Source: Zygnema cylindricum (Eukaryota; Streptophyta; Zygnematophyceae; Zygnematales; Zygnemataceae). From it: DNA of 25,538 bases. The translations under genes and the position numbers were made by a program. The stretch is taken from contig JBBHKE010001180.1 in assembly GCA_037447655.1 (NCBI GenBank), forward strand, positions 1 through 25,538, written 5' to 3'. Positions 1-8,585 of this stretch are shown one piece after another. The first letter of the stretch is position 1; every line of letters starts with the position of its first letter. The notes beneath the pieces are model-generated. The model was given only the letters and a program-made list of their open reading frames with translations, ran no database searches and had not been told where the DNA came from.

Positions 1-610
1 TCAACCAGCGATTCGTAGCTTCAATAAGCACTTGCCGGATGTCCATGGTGTCTATGTGGCAGAAAGCAACAAAACCACAAACATAAGAAGAAGGAAGAGA
101 AATGAATACAACTTCAACAACATGACTCAATTCCTTTCATGAAAATCATAAACAGAGAGAAAAAGGAAAGGAAGTGACTTTAACTTCAATAACATAACTC
201 ACTTTTAATTATACAGCAACCAGTGATCAACTTAGGATAGTGAGATCAACCGAAAGTCGACCATTTCGGTTAAAAAGGAGCAGGAATCAACTGAGAAAAA
301 AGCTTAATAGAGCCAGATTCATCAGCTATTTCCAAATACGCAAAAGTTTTTGCAAAAGCAAATACGGAAGAGTGTTTTAGGGTTTCAAGTTCAATTGCAG
401 GATTGTCTTCATCTATAATAAAAGCAGGAAAAAAAAAAGCAAAAGTCAGAGAGAGAAGGATGGAGGAATAGAGAGAGGAGACAGAGAGAAGGAGAAATTT
501 CGATAATATTCGCCTACTACAGCCGGACTTATAGCCTTTCCATGGAAACACGGATCCACCTGCTCACCTGATCCTTTTTTGTCCGCAAGACTTCCTTGAC
601 TTGGCGCCAT
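1..610 (-). CDS. CAMTA-like (CG-1 domain) transcription factor, first two exons, partial
   Basis: This is a spliced gene start running off the left edge. Exon 1 is 610-568: the ATG at 610-608 opens 14 codons (MAPSQGSLADKKGS) plus one base. A GTGAG donor follows at 567. The acceptor is a pyrimidine-rich stretch ending CATAG at 52, and exon 2 covers 51-1. The leftover G and the AC of exon 2 form one Asp codon, so the frame is kept across a 516-bp intron. Exon 2 reads DTMDIRQVLIEATNRWL. This resembles the opening of the plant CG-1 domain of calmodulin-binding transcription activators, where a short N-terminal exon precedes a D-I-x-Q-x-L-x-E-A-x-x-R-W-L segment. Family members are nuclear calcium/calmodulin-responsive DNA-binding proteins with later TIG, ankyrin and IQ parts, none of which is in this window. 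A 93-codon open stretch at 270-551 lies mostly in the intron and is not the product. The family call rests on about 14 residues. Confidence 0.7.
52..567 (-). other. Intron 1 of the CAMTA-like gene
   Basis: This 516-bp intron has donor G|GTGAG at 568/567 and acceptor CATAG|AC at 52/51 on the minus strand. A TTTGTTGCTTTCTGCC-like pyrimidine tract lies just before the acceptor. It interrupts a codon after its first base (phase 1), and the flanking exons join in frame. Introns between a short N-terminal exon and the CG-1 core are common in plant CAMTA genes. Confidence 0.65.
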
Positions 611-642
611 TGCCGCTTTTCAATTCAAAATGCAAACCGAAA

Positions 643-651
643 TTAGGGTTT
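643..651 (-). promoter_or_regulatory. Telo-box in the leader of the CAMTA-like gene
   Basis: AAACCCTAA reads on the minus strand 33 bases upstream of the proposed ATG. Telo-boxes of this sequence sit near transcription starts of many plant genes, often highly expressed or growth-linked ones. A TTGAC W-box core on the plus strand lies nearby, around 680. No clear TATA box was found. The start site itself is not determined. Confidence 0.35.
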
Positions 652-1510
652 GCTTGCGAGAAGTCAGAGCGTTCAGCGTTGACTTTGAAGGATAATAACT
701 AATAAGTAATTACTAGTTAGGAATTACTAATTAGGAATTTAGAAGTTAGAACTACAGAAATTACATTTCTAATGAGACGTAAGAAATCGATCCTTGTATT
801 GATGGCCCTTTCGTTTCAGCATGAAGCTCCCGTTTCTGTTCCTGCGAGTTTTTCAGTGTACGGTTTCTACCACCGGAAACGGTGAAAAACGGGATTCTTC
901 TCGCTCTAGTTTCACATGTGAAACATGGACATATTCCGTTCCGTTCGACCGAGCGCAAGTGCGCGACCATAGGGTATGGTCACGTCAGATGCCAAAAAAT
1001 AGTTTAAATACGAAGTTGAAGTAGTTCTATGTCGCCATGCTACGCCAATCTTTGTATACCCCCCAATCCTTTGTTTTGAAAATCACGTGATATTAAAGTG
1101 GGAATCTGAGTCAGCATTTCAATCAGACGTATAATCTGGTTTGATCTCGATTCGATTCTTTATCTTTTGTCACATAGGGTAGAGCCAATTTCCGAATTTC
1201 GTCACCTGATATCTTTTCGCAATGTTTGCCGAGGCGGCACCGGTCCAGTACAGTACTGTACTGTACTTTCCAGTATGGACTTTCCAGGATGCTTCATCTG
1301 CCCGAAGCATTTGCACGGCAAAAATCTCAAGGTAACGATAAAATATATAAATAAATGAATGCACATGACGACAGATGACTTCAATTTGTCATTCGGACCG
1401 CATGATACAAAAATGATTTTCCGCATTCGATGTGGATAAAAAACAAAAGACAACAGGTACAGACAAGAAAAAGTAAATACAATTTACAATTGTACAATAT
1501 CAAGTACAGT
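652..1510. other. Upstream region without a recognisable gene
   Basis: This stretch lies between the CAMTA-like start and the first TIR element. It has an AT-rich patch of TAATTACTAATTAGGAA-type repeats at about 690-735 and a perfect 18-bp palindrome, CAGTACAGTACTGTACTG, at 1246-1263. Only short overlapping open frames occur, on both strands and without familiar motifs, and I do not call any. Part of it is presumably the promoter of the leftward gene. Confidence 0.5.
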
Positions 1511-1726
1511 ACACCGCCAATCGTTATTAGCGTTGTGTACGCTAATTCCGTCCCGCTTTTTATTTTATTCTCAAATATAATTATCCACACTATCTAAAAC
1601 AAAAACCCTAATTCCTAATTAGAATAGACGATTTCTTCGAAAATTTCAAATTCCCAATTAGCGTAAACCACGCTAATCATTCGTATACACTAAAAAAGCT
1701 TAAACGCTAATAACGATTGGCGGTGT
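1511..1726. mobile_element. Short TIR element (MITE), copy A of the ACACCGCCAATCG family
   Basis: The ends are inverted repeats of at least 24 bp, starting ACACCGCCAATCGTTATTAG at 1511 and ending with its complement at 1726. The 216-bp body is AT-rich and has no coding capacity. Subterminal GTGTACGCTAAT and TTAGCGTAAACCACGC segments recur in the longer copy at 24370-24922. AGT flanks both ends and could be a 3-bp target duplication, but the neighbouring GTACA direct repeats make the exact ends ambiguous. The superfamily is not assigned; a 3-bp duplication would fit CACTA or PIF/Harbinger types. Confidence 0.75.
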
Positions 1727-2007
1727 AGTACAATTGCAACACGGTGTACTAAAGTTCGACTAACGGAAAGGTACGATGACATCATAGGGGAGCGATGACG
1801 CTGGATAATTCTGAACTGTTTCAGCGTCCCGCGATGCAAAAAAAGCGTCCGAAACAAACATGTGACTGATTGCGTCGAGCGCGGAAAACTGCGGCAGGCT
1901 GCTTGGATGTATCGGGATCGAAAAGGGGGATCGAAGAATCGCCCAGATCGGCCCCGTTCACACACCTCAGATGAAAACCCCTAACCCTCCAGGCCTCCAC
2001 TTCAAAC

Positions 2008-2645
2008 CATAGTTCAAAAGTAGGCGTTTTTATGGTGGGCCTTTTGTAGGCGCACAAAAATTGGCACTAAACTCGCGTAGAGTAGGCATACTGTATGGGT
2101 GTGCGTTGTGCACACTCTTGTACAACCGTACGAATATGACGTATGATTATATTACAGCGCACGCCACCTGACGAAATTTTGTAGCGAACTGACACAGCGT
2201 AGGATGACATTCCGCGGGAAAGAAAACCCGGAAAAAAAAAGAACGCGGACGGGCAACCTGGTTGGTCAATTTGAAGCTTTGTTTAGTGTGGCCTTCAAAA
2301 TTGCAGAACGCTAATATGACAGATTGTCCTATCGTAAGTTGTGTTATGGGCTTTTCATGTGATCTTCTTAAGATCACTACTTTTATCAACGACCGTCCGA
2401 TCGTCCAAATCTGACGGTTTGAATAAAAAACACCTTAAAACTCACAGAAAAAATATTTTTTGTCCGAATGTTTTTCAAAATTTAGACATGACGTTTAATT
2501 CTCTATCGATCGATGTGCAACTCAACCCTGTTACCCCTTTTTTTCATTTTTTGACCAATAAAATATCTGTCTTAATGGCATATTGTATTTTTTGCGTATA
2601 ATAGGCATATTGTATGGGCCTACTTTCACCTACTTTTGAACTATG
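2008..2645. mobile_element. hAT-type nonautonomous element (MITE)
   Basis: Perfect 17-bp terminal inverted repeats CATAGTTCAAAAGTAGG lie at 2008-2024, with the complement at 2629-2645. They are flanked by perfect 8-bp direct repeats CTTCAAAC at 2000-2007 and 2646-2653. An 8-bp target duplication with TIRs beginning CA is the hAT superfamily pattern. The 638-bp body carries subterminal repeats: GTAGGCATACTGTATGGG near 2081 and a close copy near 2602. The only open frames are short (80-86 codons) with no transposase motif, so it would need a transposase from elsewhere. The intact TSD and TIRs suggest a fairly young insertion. Confidence 0.85.
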
Positions 2646-2653
2646 CTTCAAAC

Positions 2654-2888
2654 CCTCCTAGACAGTCACGCAAACAGTCAACCGAAACCGTGACCGACTT
2701 CCCGCATCGGATCCAAACGGATTCGGTTGCCAATTTGGGGGGTCGGGCGGATTAGGGCGGTTGATTCATAACAAAACCTGTAACGGTCGGTTAATCAAAA
2801 ATCGAAAAAAAATGAAAATTGTGTATTGTTCGTACAATCCAGCATTATTATACTTTGTACTCTTGTTATCATGAAGGTATATGAGAGA
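2654..2888. other. Spacer with repeated CGGTT/AACCG motifs
   Basis: No gene is seen. CGGTT or its complement recurs in several contexts (AACCGAAACCG, ATTCGGTTGCC, GGGCGGTTGATT, ACGGTCGGTTAATC). The last is nearly repeated at 14066-14085, on the far side of elements 1 and 2. The two flanks may be pieces of one older repeat into which the retrotransposons inserted. Confidence 0.35.
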
Positions 2889-2893
2889 TGTAC

Positions 2894-3893
2894 TGTTGTT
2901 TTGAAAAGTCAGTTTCGTGTGAACGAGACGGTTTGCCCGTAACTGCTAATTGGATTTAATATGGAGGTTTGAATAAGATTCACGGATTGGGGGAGCAAAC
3001 GGATTGATATAATTCAAGTGACGTAAAAGACTCATTGAGTGGTGTGAACAAGCTCTAACAAATGGACGGCGGATCGCGAAGCGGTCCGATGTAAAATAAA
3101 CGGAATGTTGGAATAGGCGCCGCCGGTACGGCGGAGCTGCGACGCAGTTAAGTCAACGTAGCTGCGGCTATTTGTATGATCCGTACGGACAAGCGCAGCC
3201 AGCGCAGCAAGCGCAGCTGCGGATAAGATGACTAGGGTAGATCTCGAGTAATGATGATTGTACGGTAGTGGTAGCTTAGTAGTTGCTTAGTGGTAGCTTG
3301 GTTGTTGACATACGAAGAGTGCGGTGTAAATATTCTGTAAAACATAGGTTTGTCCTTTTGACTAATTAGTTTATTAGAGTAGATACAGTACGGCTGGTGT
3401 GCGTCCGTACTCTGAGTATAACTTGCAGGACTTAGATTATTTTATGTATCGCAGTCAAGTTTATCAAAGCAATGGCAGAATGTTTTCATCATCTTTAACC
3501 TGTTGGTGTGATCACTCTGTTTAATGCTTTCATGTGAAAATTTGTGGAGTTATTCTATGATATAGAATCTATATGTGTGTGAATCTATATGTGTGTGAAG
3601 TTTCATTGTATTACATTATCTCTGTAAGATTTTGTGAGCAGTCTAAATGGTTAGTTTGTGAGGCTGTCAGCTGTTTATGTGAAACTTTGGAGCCTATATC
3701 TTCTAGATTCCTTGGTGGATTTAGCTGTAACTTTGAGAGTTTATAGTGTATATGGTATACTGCTTATTCGTGCAGTTTGAGGTGATTTTGTTCAGTTTGG
3801 AGTAATCTGTGCTGTCTGAAACACAGCTGTTTTTGAGGTAGTCTGTGGGTGTTTTCGTGAGTAATCCATGGCTGAAATAGGCTATGGACAACA
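2894..3893 (+). repeat. 5' LTR of element 1
   Basis: This 1000-bp LTR runs TGTTG...CAACA. It differs from its partner by scattered substitutions and by a 16-bp tandem duplication (GAATCTATATGTGTGT twice) near 3565-3597 that the 3' LTR has once. A GCAGC-rich patch lies around 3185-3225. The last 26 bases hold an ATG at 3868 in frame with the gag reading frame. Confidence 0.92.
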
Positions 3894-5589
3894 GGTTATG
3901 GGCCCACACCCATGGCTACCTATATTTGATGGATCAAAATATCACTACTGGAAGTGTGCGCTTGAGAGCTACTACGAGATGATGGAGCTAATGGATGTGG
4001 TGGACCGTACCTTGGCTGAAACATCAAATGAATGGAAATGGAAAAATCATGAGTGTCTAAGGGTTATCAAGAACTCCTTGACTGAGGATTTGGTAATGTC
4101 ATACCTAAGTTTTAAAAGGGCAACTGAATTATGGAAGAGCTTAGAATGTATGTATGCAAAGACGTCTTTATTTCATTAGCTTAGTAGTGTTACCAAAATA
4201 GTTGAACACAAGTATGTAGGAGGTAATATGGAGAAACACTGTATTGACTTACAAGTATTATTTGCAGAAAATGATTTGGCAGGGGGAAACTTTACAGATG
4301 CTCAACAAGCTATCTTGTTAATGAGAAGTCTACCTAAAGAATATAAGAGTGCACTAGATCGATTGACTTTAATTGATAAAAATGATTGGAGCGTAAGTGT
4401 AGCTAGACAAGTTATTCTAGATGAAGAGGCTAATAGAAAGGTCTTATCAAGTGAAAGGAGTATAAAGGAATCAAAGTCTCAGTTTCAGAAAGTTAAAGGT
4501 AATAGTGAGTTCGGAGATCGGCCAAAGAATTGTTTTTACTGTAATGATTTAGGACATACCTTCAGGGTATGTCCATCGTATAAAAGTGCATGTGTTACAG
4601 GAAATTTTAGAGATGGATGGGACAACACCCTAGTTCGAACCCCAACAAGAAAGGTATCAAGTGCTTTCGTGAGTGAGAGACAAGACTCGACAAATGACAA
4701 AAGGCATACACCCTGTGTTGACGAATTTATGTATTTACCGACTTTCTGTGGTGTTTGGAATGGAGTAAAGGAGAAGGTGACAGAAAAGGATTTAATGTCT
4801 GTCCCTTTTCCCGACGTCAGATTGGTGAGTAACAAAGAGTTACAAGAGGAAGAGTTGTTTGAAGTAAGAGAAATTAGAGGAAGTGAAGGTCACTTGGAAG
4901 TGGAAGCCGAAAAATACTTAAACATAAAGACTAATAAACTAAACCCAATTTTTCTAGAAGGACCGGGCGAAGATATGAAGAAAACTGGAATTAGGAATGA
5001 GGTGTATAATGTGGAAACTGGTGGAAGGAGTTATGTCACCGAAGATAGTGTGGTGAAGGACGAAAGAGAGAAGGACACGATTTCTGTGACCTTATCAGAT
5101 GAAAAATCTGTGAGTGAAAATTGCTTATATGAAAGTTTGTTAACTAAAGCAAGAGGAGTTGAAGGAAGAGATGGACACTTAGAAGCAGAAACTAGAAGTA
5201 AGGTGGCCATGAAAATTGGTGAACTAGGAGAAAAACAAAGAAAAACTGTTCAGAAAATTGGAGTGAGAAAAGAAGTTTGTGGGATTGAAAAATGTAATAG
5301 AAATGCAAAAGTTAAAAGAGTGCAACTGAAAAGAAAAAGAATCAAAATTAAAATTTCTCAGATGAAAGAAGTTGATGGAAGTAGCAAATCTATGGAGAAA
5401 AATATAAAGGTGAAAAAGAAAACTAGTATTTGTGACTTTAAACGAGTAGAAAATTGTGACAGAAATGTAAAATTTCAAACAAGACAAAAGATCATGAAGA
5501 AAACAAAAAGAAGATGTAATACTAAAAGGATCAAGGGTAGAAGAAAACATGCTCAGAAAGTGATCAAGAAAAGAGAGCGGGAGAAATGA
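3868..5589 (+). pseudogene. gag-like reading frame of element 1, one in-frame stop, basic C-terminal tail
   Basis: A single frame runs from the ATG at 3868 (inside the LTR) to the TGA at 5587-5589. It is broken only by TAG at 4177-4179, which splits it into 103 codons and a 453-codon part restarting at 4228. The N-terminal part has the copia Gag opening (LPIFDGSKYHYW, residues 13-24). After the break the frame continues through a Gag-like helical region to a CCHC knuckle C-x2-C-x4-H-x4-C at 4531-4572 (CFYCNDLGHTFRVC). Beyond it lie about 340 residues unlike any pol domain, first acidic and mixed, then strongly Lys/Arg-rich (KKTKRRCNTKRIKGRRKHAQ and similar) to the end. The stop may be a CAG-to-TAG change; an ATG at 4228 could restart translation. 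Gag would form the particle and package RNA. The role of the tail is unknown. Confidence 0.75.
3894..3906 (+). other. Primer binding site of element 1 (half-tRNA initiator Met type)
   Basis: GGTTATGGGCCCA starts at the first base after the 5' LTR. It is complementary to the anticodon stem and loop of eukaryotic initiator tRNA-Met (TGGGCCCATAACC), not to a tRNA 3' end. Drosophila copia is known to prime from such an internal tRNA fragment. The ATG inside the site pairs with the CAU anticodon and lies in the gag frame. Confidence 0.85.
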
Positions 5590-6345
5590 TTTTCTGGAGG
5601 ATATTTTTGAAGAATGTGAATTTAGAGAAATCTTAGTTTTGGAAAAACTTATTTTACAGGCATGTCTTATAAAGACAACTTTGTTAGACATTCTATTTGT
5701 TTTTGGTTGGACTTTAGATTTGTATTCTTCCTTGTTGAGTTAGTTGAAAAGAAACAAAAAAATTCATTTATGTACTTTTCAAGACGAAAGAGGTGGTGGA
5801 AGCAATGACTTGTTCAGGAACGAAAATTTCGGGAGACATGGCAAAGTGCAGCGAAAGCAGTGGAGAATCATCAGAAGAAGTTCGCGTCGCGAACAGCCAC
5901 GCAACATAGCGGCGTAGCAAAAGGAGTGGTGCCGTATGACACTTACACGCTGATTATTTTATTCCAGGTACAGGCAACTAAACATTCAGGGGTTATGCAT
6001 TTATGGCGTAAGGGGAGCTATTACAGGACACTTTTTGCAAGAAAGCAGCAAACGACTGGGAATTGGCAGAGGGCAGCAGGAGCAATGGCGACTTCGGCAA
6101 AGCACTGGTAATGTGGTGTTTTTGCTAAAATTATTGTATGATGAACAGTGGAGGTTGATACAGAATTTTGAATATTTAAATTTTTTTTTTTTATTCTTTT
6201 GTTTATCCATTAGGGTGGAAACATTTGCGTACAACATGTACTAATGAGTCTAAAGCTTTAGGGGAGTGTAGAATTTGAAAGCTTTAGTCTCAGTAGATGA
6301 GGCTATGAGGAGGAAGTTAAAGGTGAAAAAGAGCAGCAGTTAGGA

Positions 6346-6472
6346 CTGCGATGTCAAACTAGCGCAGCGTAGCAGCATAGCAGTACACGCTGCACTTTGT
6401 ATTCATACAGCGCTGCGATGTCAAAGTAGCGCAGCGTAGCAACATAGCATTACACGTTGCATATTTTTCTGG
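6346..6472 (+). repeat. Two-copy 67-bp tandem repeat, GCGCAGCGTAGC-rich
   Basis: Copies begin CTGCGATGTCAAA at 6346 and again at 6413. Each continues with TAGCGCAGCGTAGC and an ATAGCA...TACACG segment. The second copy is slightly truncated, ending near 6472 just before the element's 3' terminus. Similar GCGTAGCAACATAGCA sequence occurs on the minus strand near 20345-20440. Confidence 0.75.
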
Positions 6473-6492
6473 GTGCACGAAACTAAATTTTC

Positions 6493-6499
6493 GGGGGAG
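6493..6499 (+). other. Polypurine tract of element 1
   Basis: GGGGGAG lies directly before the TGTTG start of the 3' LTR. This is the expected plus-strand priming site for reverse transcription. Confidence 0.65.
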
Positions 6500-7491
6500 T
6501 GTTGTTTTGAAAAGTCAGTTTCGTGCGTACGAGGCGGTTTGCCCGTAACTGCTAATTGGATTTAATATGGAGGTTTGAATAGATTCAAGGATTGGGGGAG
6601 CAAACGGATTGATATAATTCAAGTGACGTAAAAGACTCATTGAGTGGTGTGAACAAGCTCTGACAAATGGACGGCGGATCGCGAAGCGATCCGATGTATA
6701 ATATACAGAATATTTGAATAGGCGCCGCCGGTACGGCGGAGCTGCGACGCAGTTAAGTCAACGTAGCAGCGACTATTTGTATGATCTGTACGGACAAGCG
6801 CAACCAGCGTAGCGAGCACAGCTAGCGCAGCTGCGGATAAGATGACTAGGATAGATCTCGAGTAATGATGATTGTACGGTAGTGGTAGCTTAGTAGTTGC
6901 TTAGTGGTAGCTTGGTTGTTGACATACGAAGAGTGCGGTGTAAATATTCTGTACAACAGAGGTTTGTCATTTTGACTAATTAGTTTATTAGAGTATATAC
7001 ACTACGGCTGGTATGCGTCCGTACTCTGAGTATAACTTGCAGGACTTAGATTATTTTATGTATCGCAGTCAAGTTTATCAAAGCAATGGCAGAATGTTTT
7101 CTGCATCTTTGACCTGTTGGTGTGATCACTCTGTTTGGTGCTTTCATGTGAAACTTTGTTGAGTTATTCTATAATATAGAATCTATATGTGTGTGAAGTT
7201 TCATTATATTCTAGTATCTCTGTAAGATTCTGTGAGCAGTCTAACTGGTTTGTTTGTGAAGTTGTCAACTGTTTATGTGAAACTCTGGAGCCTATATCTT
7301 CTAGATTCCTTGGTGGATTTAGCTGTTACTTTGGGAGTTTATAGTGTATATGGTATACTGCCTATTGGTGCAGTTTGAGGTGATTCTGTTCAGTTTGGAG
7401 TAATCTGTGTTGTCTGAAACACGGCTGTTTTTGAGGTAGTCTGTGGGTGTTTTCGTGAGTAATCCATGGCTGAAATAGGCTATGGACAACA
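6500..7491 (+). repeat. 3' LTR of element 1
   Basis: This 992-bp LTR runs TGTTG...CAACA, is colinear with 2894-3893, and is followed by the target duplication TGTAC at 7492-7496. It retains the ATG near its end (7467) seen in the 5' LTR. Without the primer site and interior it leads nowhere. Confidence 0.92.
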
Positions 7492-7547
7492 TGTACCACT
7501 AATTTTGTACTTATTTGGGTACGGGCAGGTACCCTAGTCGCGAGAAA

Positions 7548-8585
7548 TGTAGAAATTAATGGTTTTTATTAGTAATTTCTAGGTCTGAAAAGAAATATAG
7601 AAGTCAAGGCAGTCTATCTCTAACTTCTCTCTCCAACTCTCAAACTTGTCGCAGTCACTGAGAAATTGGAGAGGAAGCTAGAGCCATGGCTACCTTGGCT
7701 ATCCTGAGGTTTACGGGAATTTTATATTAGGATTTATTTAATTATTTAAAAGGTATGTGCCGGCGGCAGGATTTGATCCTTGTACCTGCCGGCCGGCAGA
7801 CAGGAATAGCCGGTAGCCCTAGCCGTTAAGTCTAGGATTAGAGTTATGTAGTATGTAGTTTGATAGGTATTTAAACATGTATACGTATGATAATTCATTT
7901 AACTATAAACAGATTACGGGAAACATAGATCCGGTAATATGTACGGTACGGACTAATATCAATACCGCGCATTAGTTTCATAAGTGAAACAAATACCGCG
8001 CATGTATTTATTACGGCTAAGATTAAATCCGAATTTAATCAGACGGCCGGGATTAGCGCCGAGATCGCGGAGGAAGATTTCGGCGGTTTGTGGCCATCGC
8101 CACATCGGATGACGCGTGGCGAAATTCCGTTGGATTGTGGAATCTCCGGAGATTACGGCACCGAATCCGGATTTGACATGTGTCGACATTTTGGCCATGT
8201 CGTACAATGTCCGTACATAAAGTACACCGGCAGCTGTACTTTTGCGTACGGAACTCAATTCTGATTGGTTCCGTACACCAGTAGATAGAGTCTGTGAGAG
8301 AGATAGGACTTAGAAAAATTAGAAGATAGGACCCCCTCTCCCAGAGAGCTTCTGTACAAAAGGTCAACTTTGACCCTCCATAACTTACTGCTCAGGGGAG
8401 CAAATTCAGAGATTCTTTTTGCTATCAACTCAGGGGAGTCTTTCCTTCACAGGGGTGCAGGTGGTCAGGGTTTTTGTCTGCCAGGGTGGCAGTTATTTTT
8501 GCTGAAACACAAAGGGGTCAGGATTATCCTAGAGGCTTCTTCGAAGTTGTCTACTCTGAGGACTTATGGAGGTCTCAGAGTTTCA
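7548..8585 (+). repeat. 5' LTR of element 2
   Basis: This 1038-bp LTR runs TGTAGAAAT...AGTTTCA. It has an extra 17-bp stretch near 7725-7741 absent from the 3' copy. A palindromic CTGCCGGCCGGCAG lies near 7786. An ATG at 8566, 20 bases before the LTR end, opens the gag-pol frame. Open frames of 78-104 codons recur on both strands in both LTRs only because the LTRs are near-identical. Confidence 0.95.

Larger units (their letters stand above)
5590..6499 (+). other. Non-coding 3' interior of element 1
   Basis: This 910-bp stretch between the gag-like frame and the 3' LTR has no supported gene. It holds GCAGC/GCGTAGC-rich sequence around 5845-5920 and 6340-6480, and a second polypurine/LTR-start-like junction at 6261-6273 (AGGGGAG followed by TGTAGAA). 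The real polypurine tract is GGGGGAG at 6493-6499. Confidence 0.6.
2894..7491 (+). mobile_element. Copia-class LTR retrotransposon 1, Gag-only (TR-GAG-like), 4598 bp
   Basis: Two direct LTRs (2894-3893 and 6500-7491) begin TGTTG and end CAACA. They are flanked by the 5-bp target duplication TGTAC at 2889-2893 and 7492-7496. A half-tRNA-type primer site follows the 5' LTR directly, and the purine stretch GGGGGAG precedes the 3' LTR. The 2606-bp interior encodes only a Gag-like protein with a zinc knuckle and a long basic tail. No protease, integrase, RT or RNase H motif is present, so mobilisation would need enzymes from another copia element. This organisation matches published plant terminal-repeat retrotransposons with a GAG domain (TR-GAG). 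The LTRs differ at roughly 50 positions by eye, about 5%, so it is older than element 2. Confidence 0.9.

Noticed and set aside
270-551. 93-codon minus-strand open frame with a hydrophobic start
   Set aside because: It lies almost wholly in the proposed intron 1 of the CAMTA-like gene and starts downstream of the splice donor. It has no domain.
1690-2057. Overlapping minus-strand frames of 91 and 78 codons
   Set aside because: They run into the hAT MITE, are arginine-rich without a domain, and overlap in different frames.
5224-5691. 155-codon minus-strand frame, Ser/Phe-rich
   Set aside because: It is the antisense shadow of the Lys/Arg-rich gag tail. The composition (S, F, L) is what the complement of AAA/AGA codons gives.
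8053-8367. 104- and 99-codon antisense frames found identically at 13324-13732
   Set aside because: They recur only because the two LTRs are near-identical. They have no motif and overlap each other.
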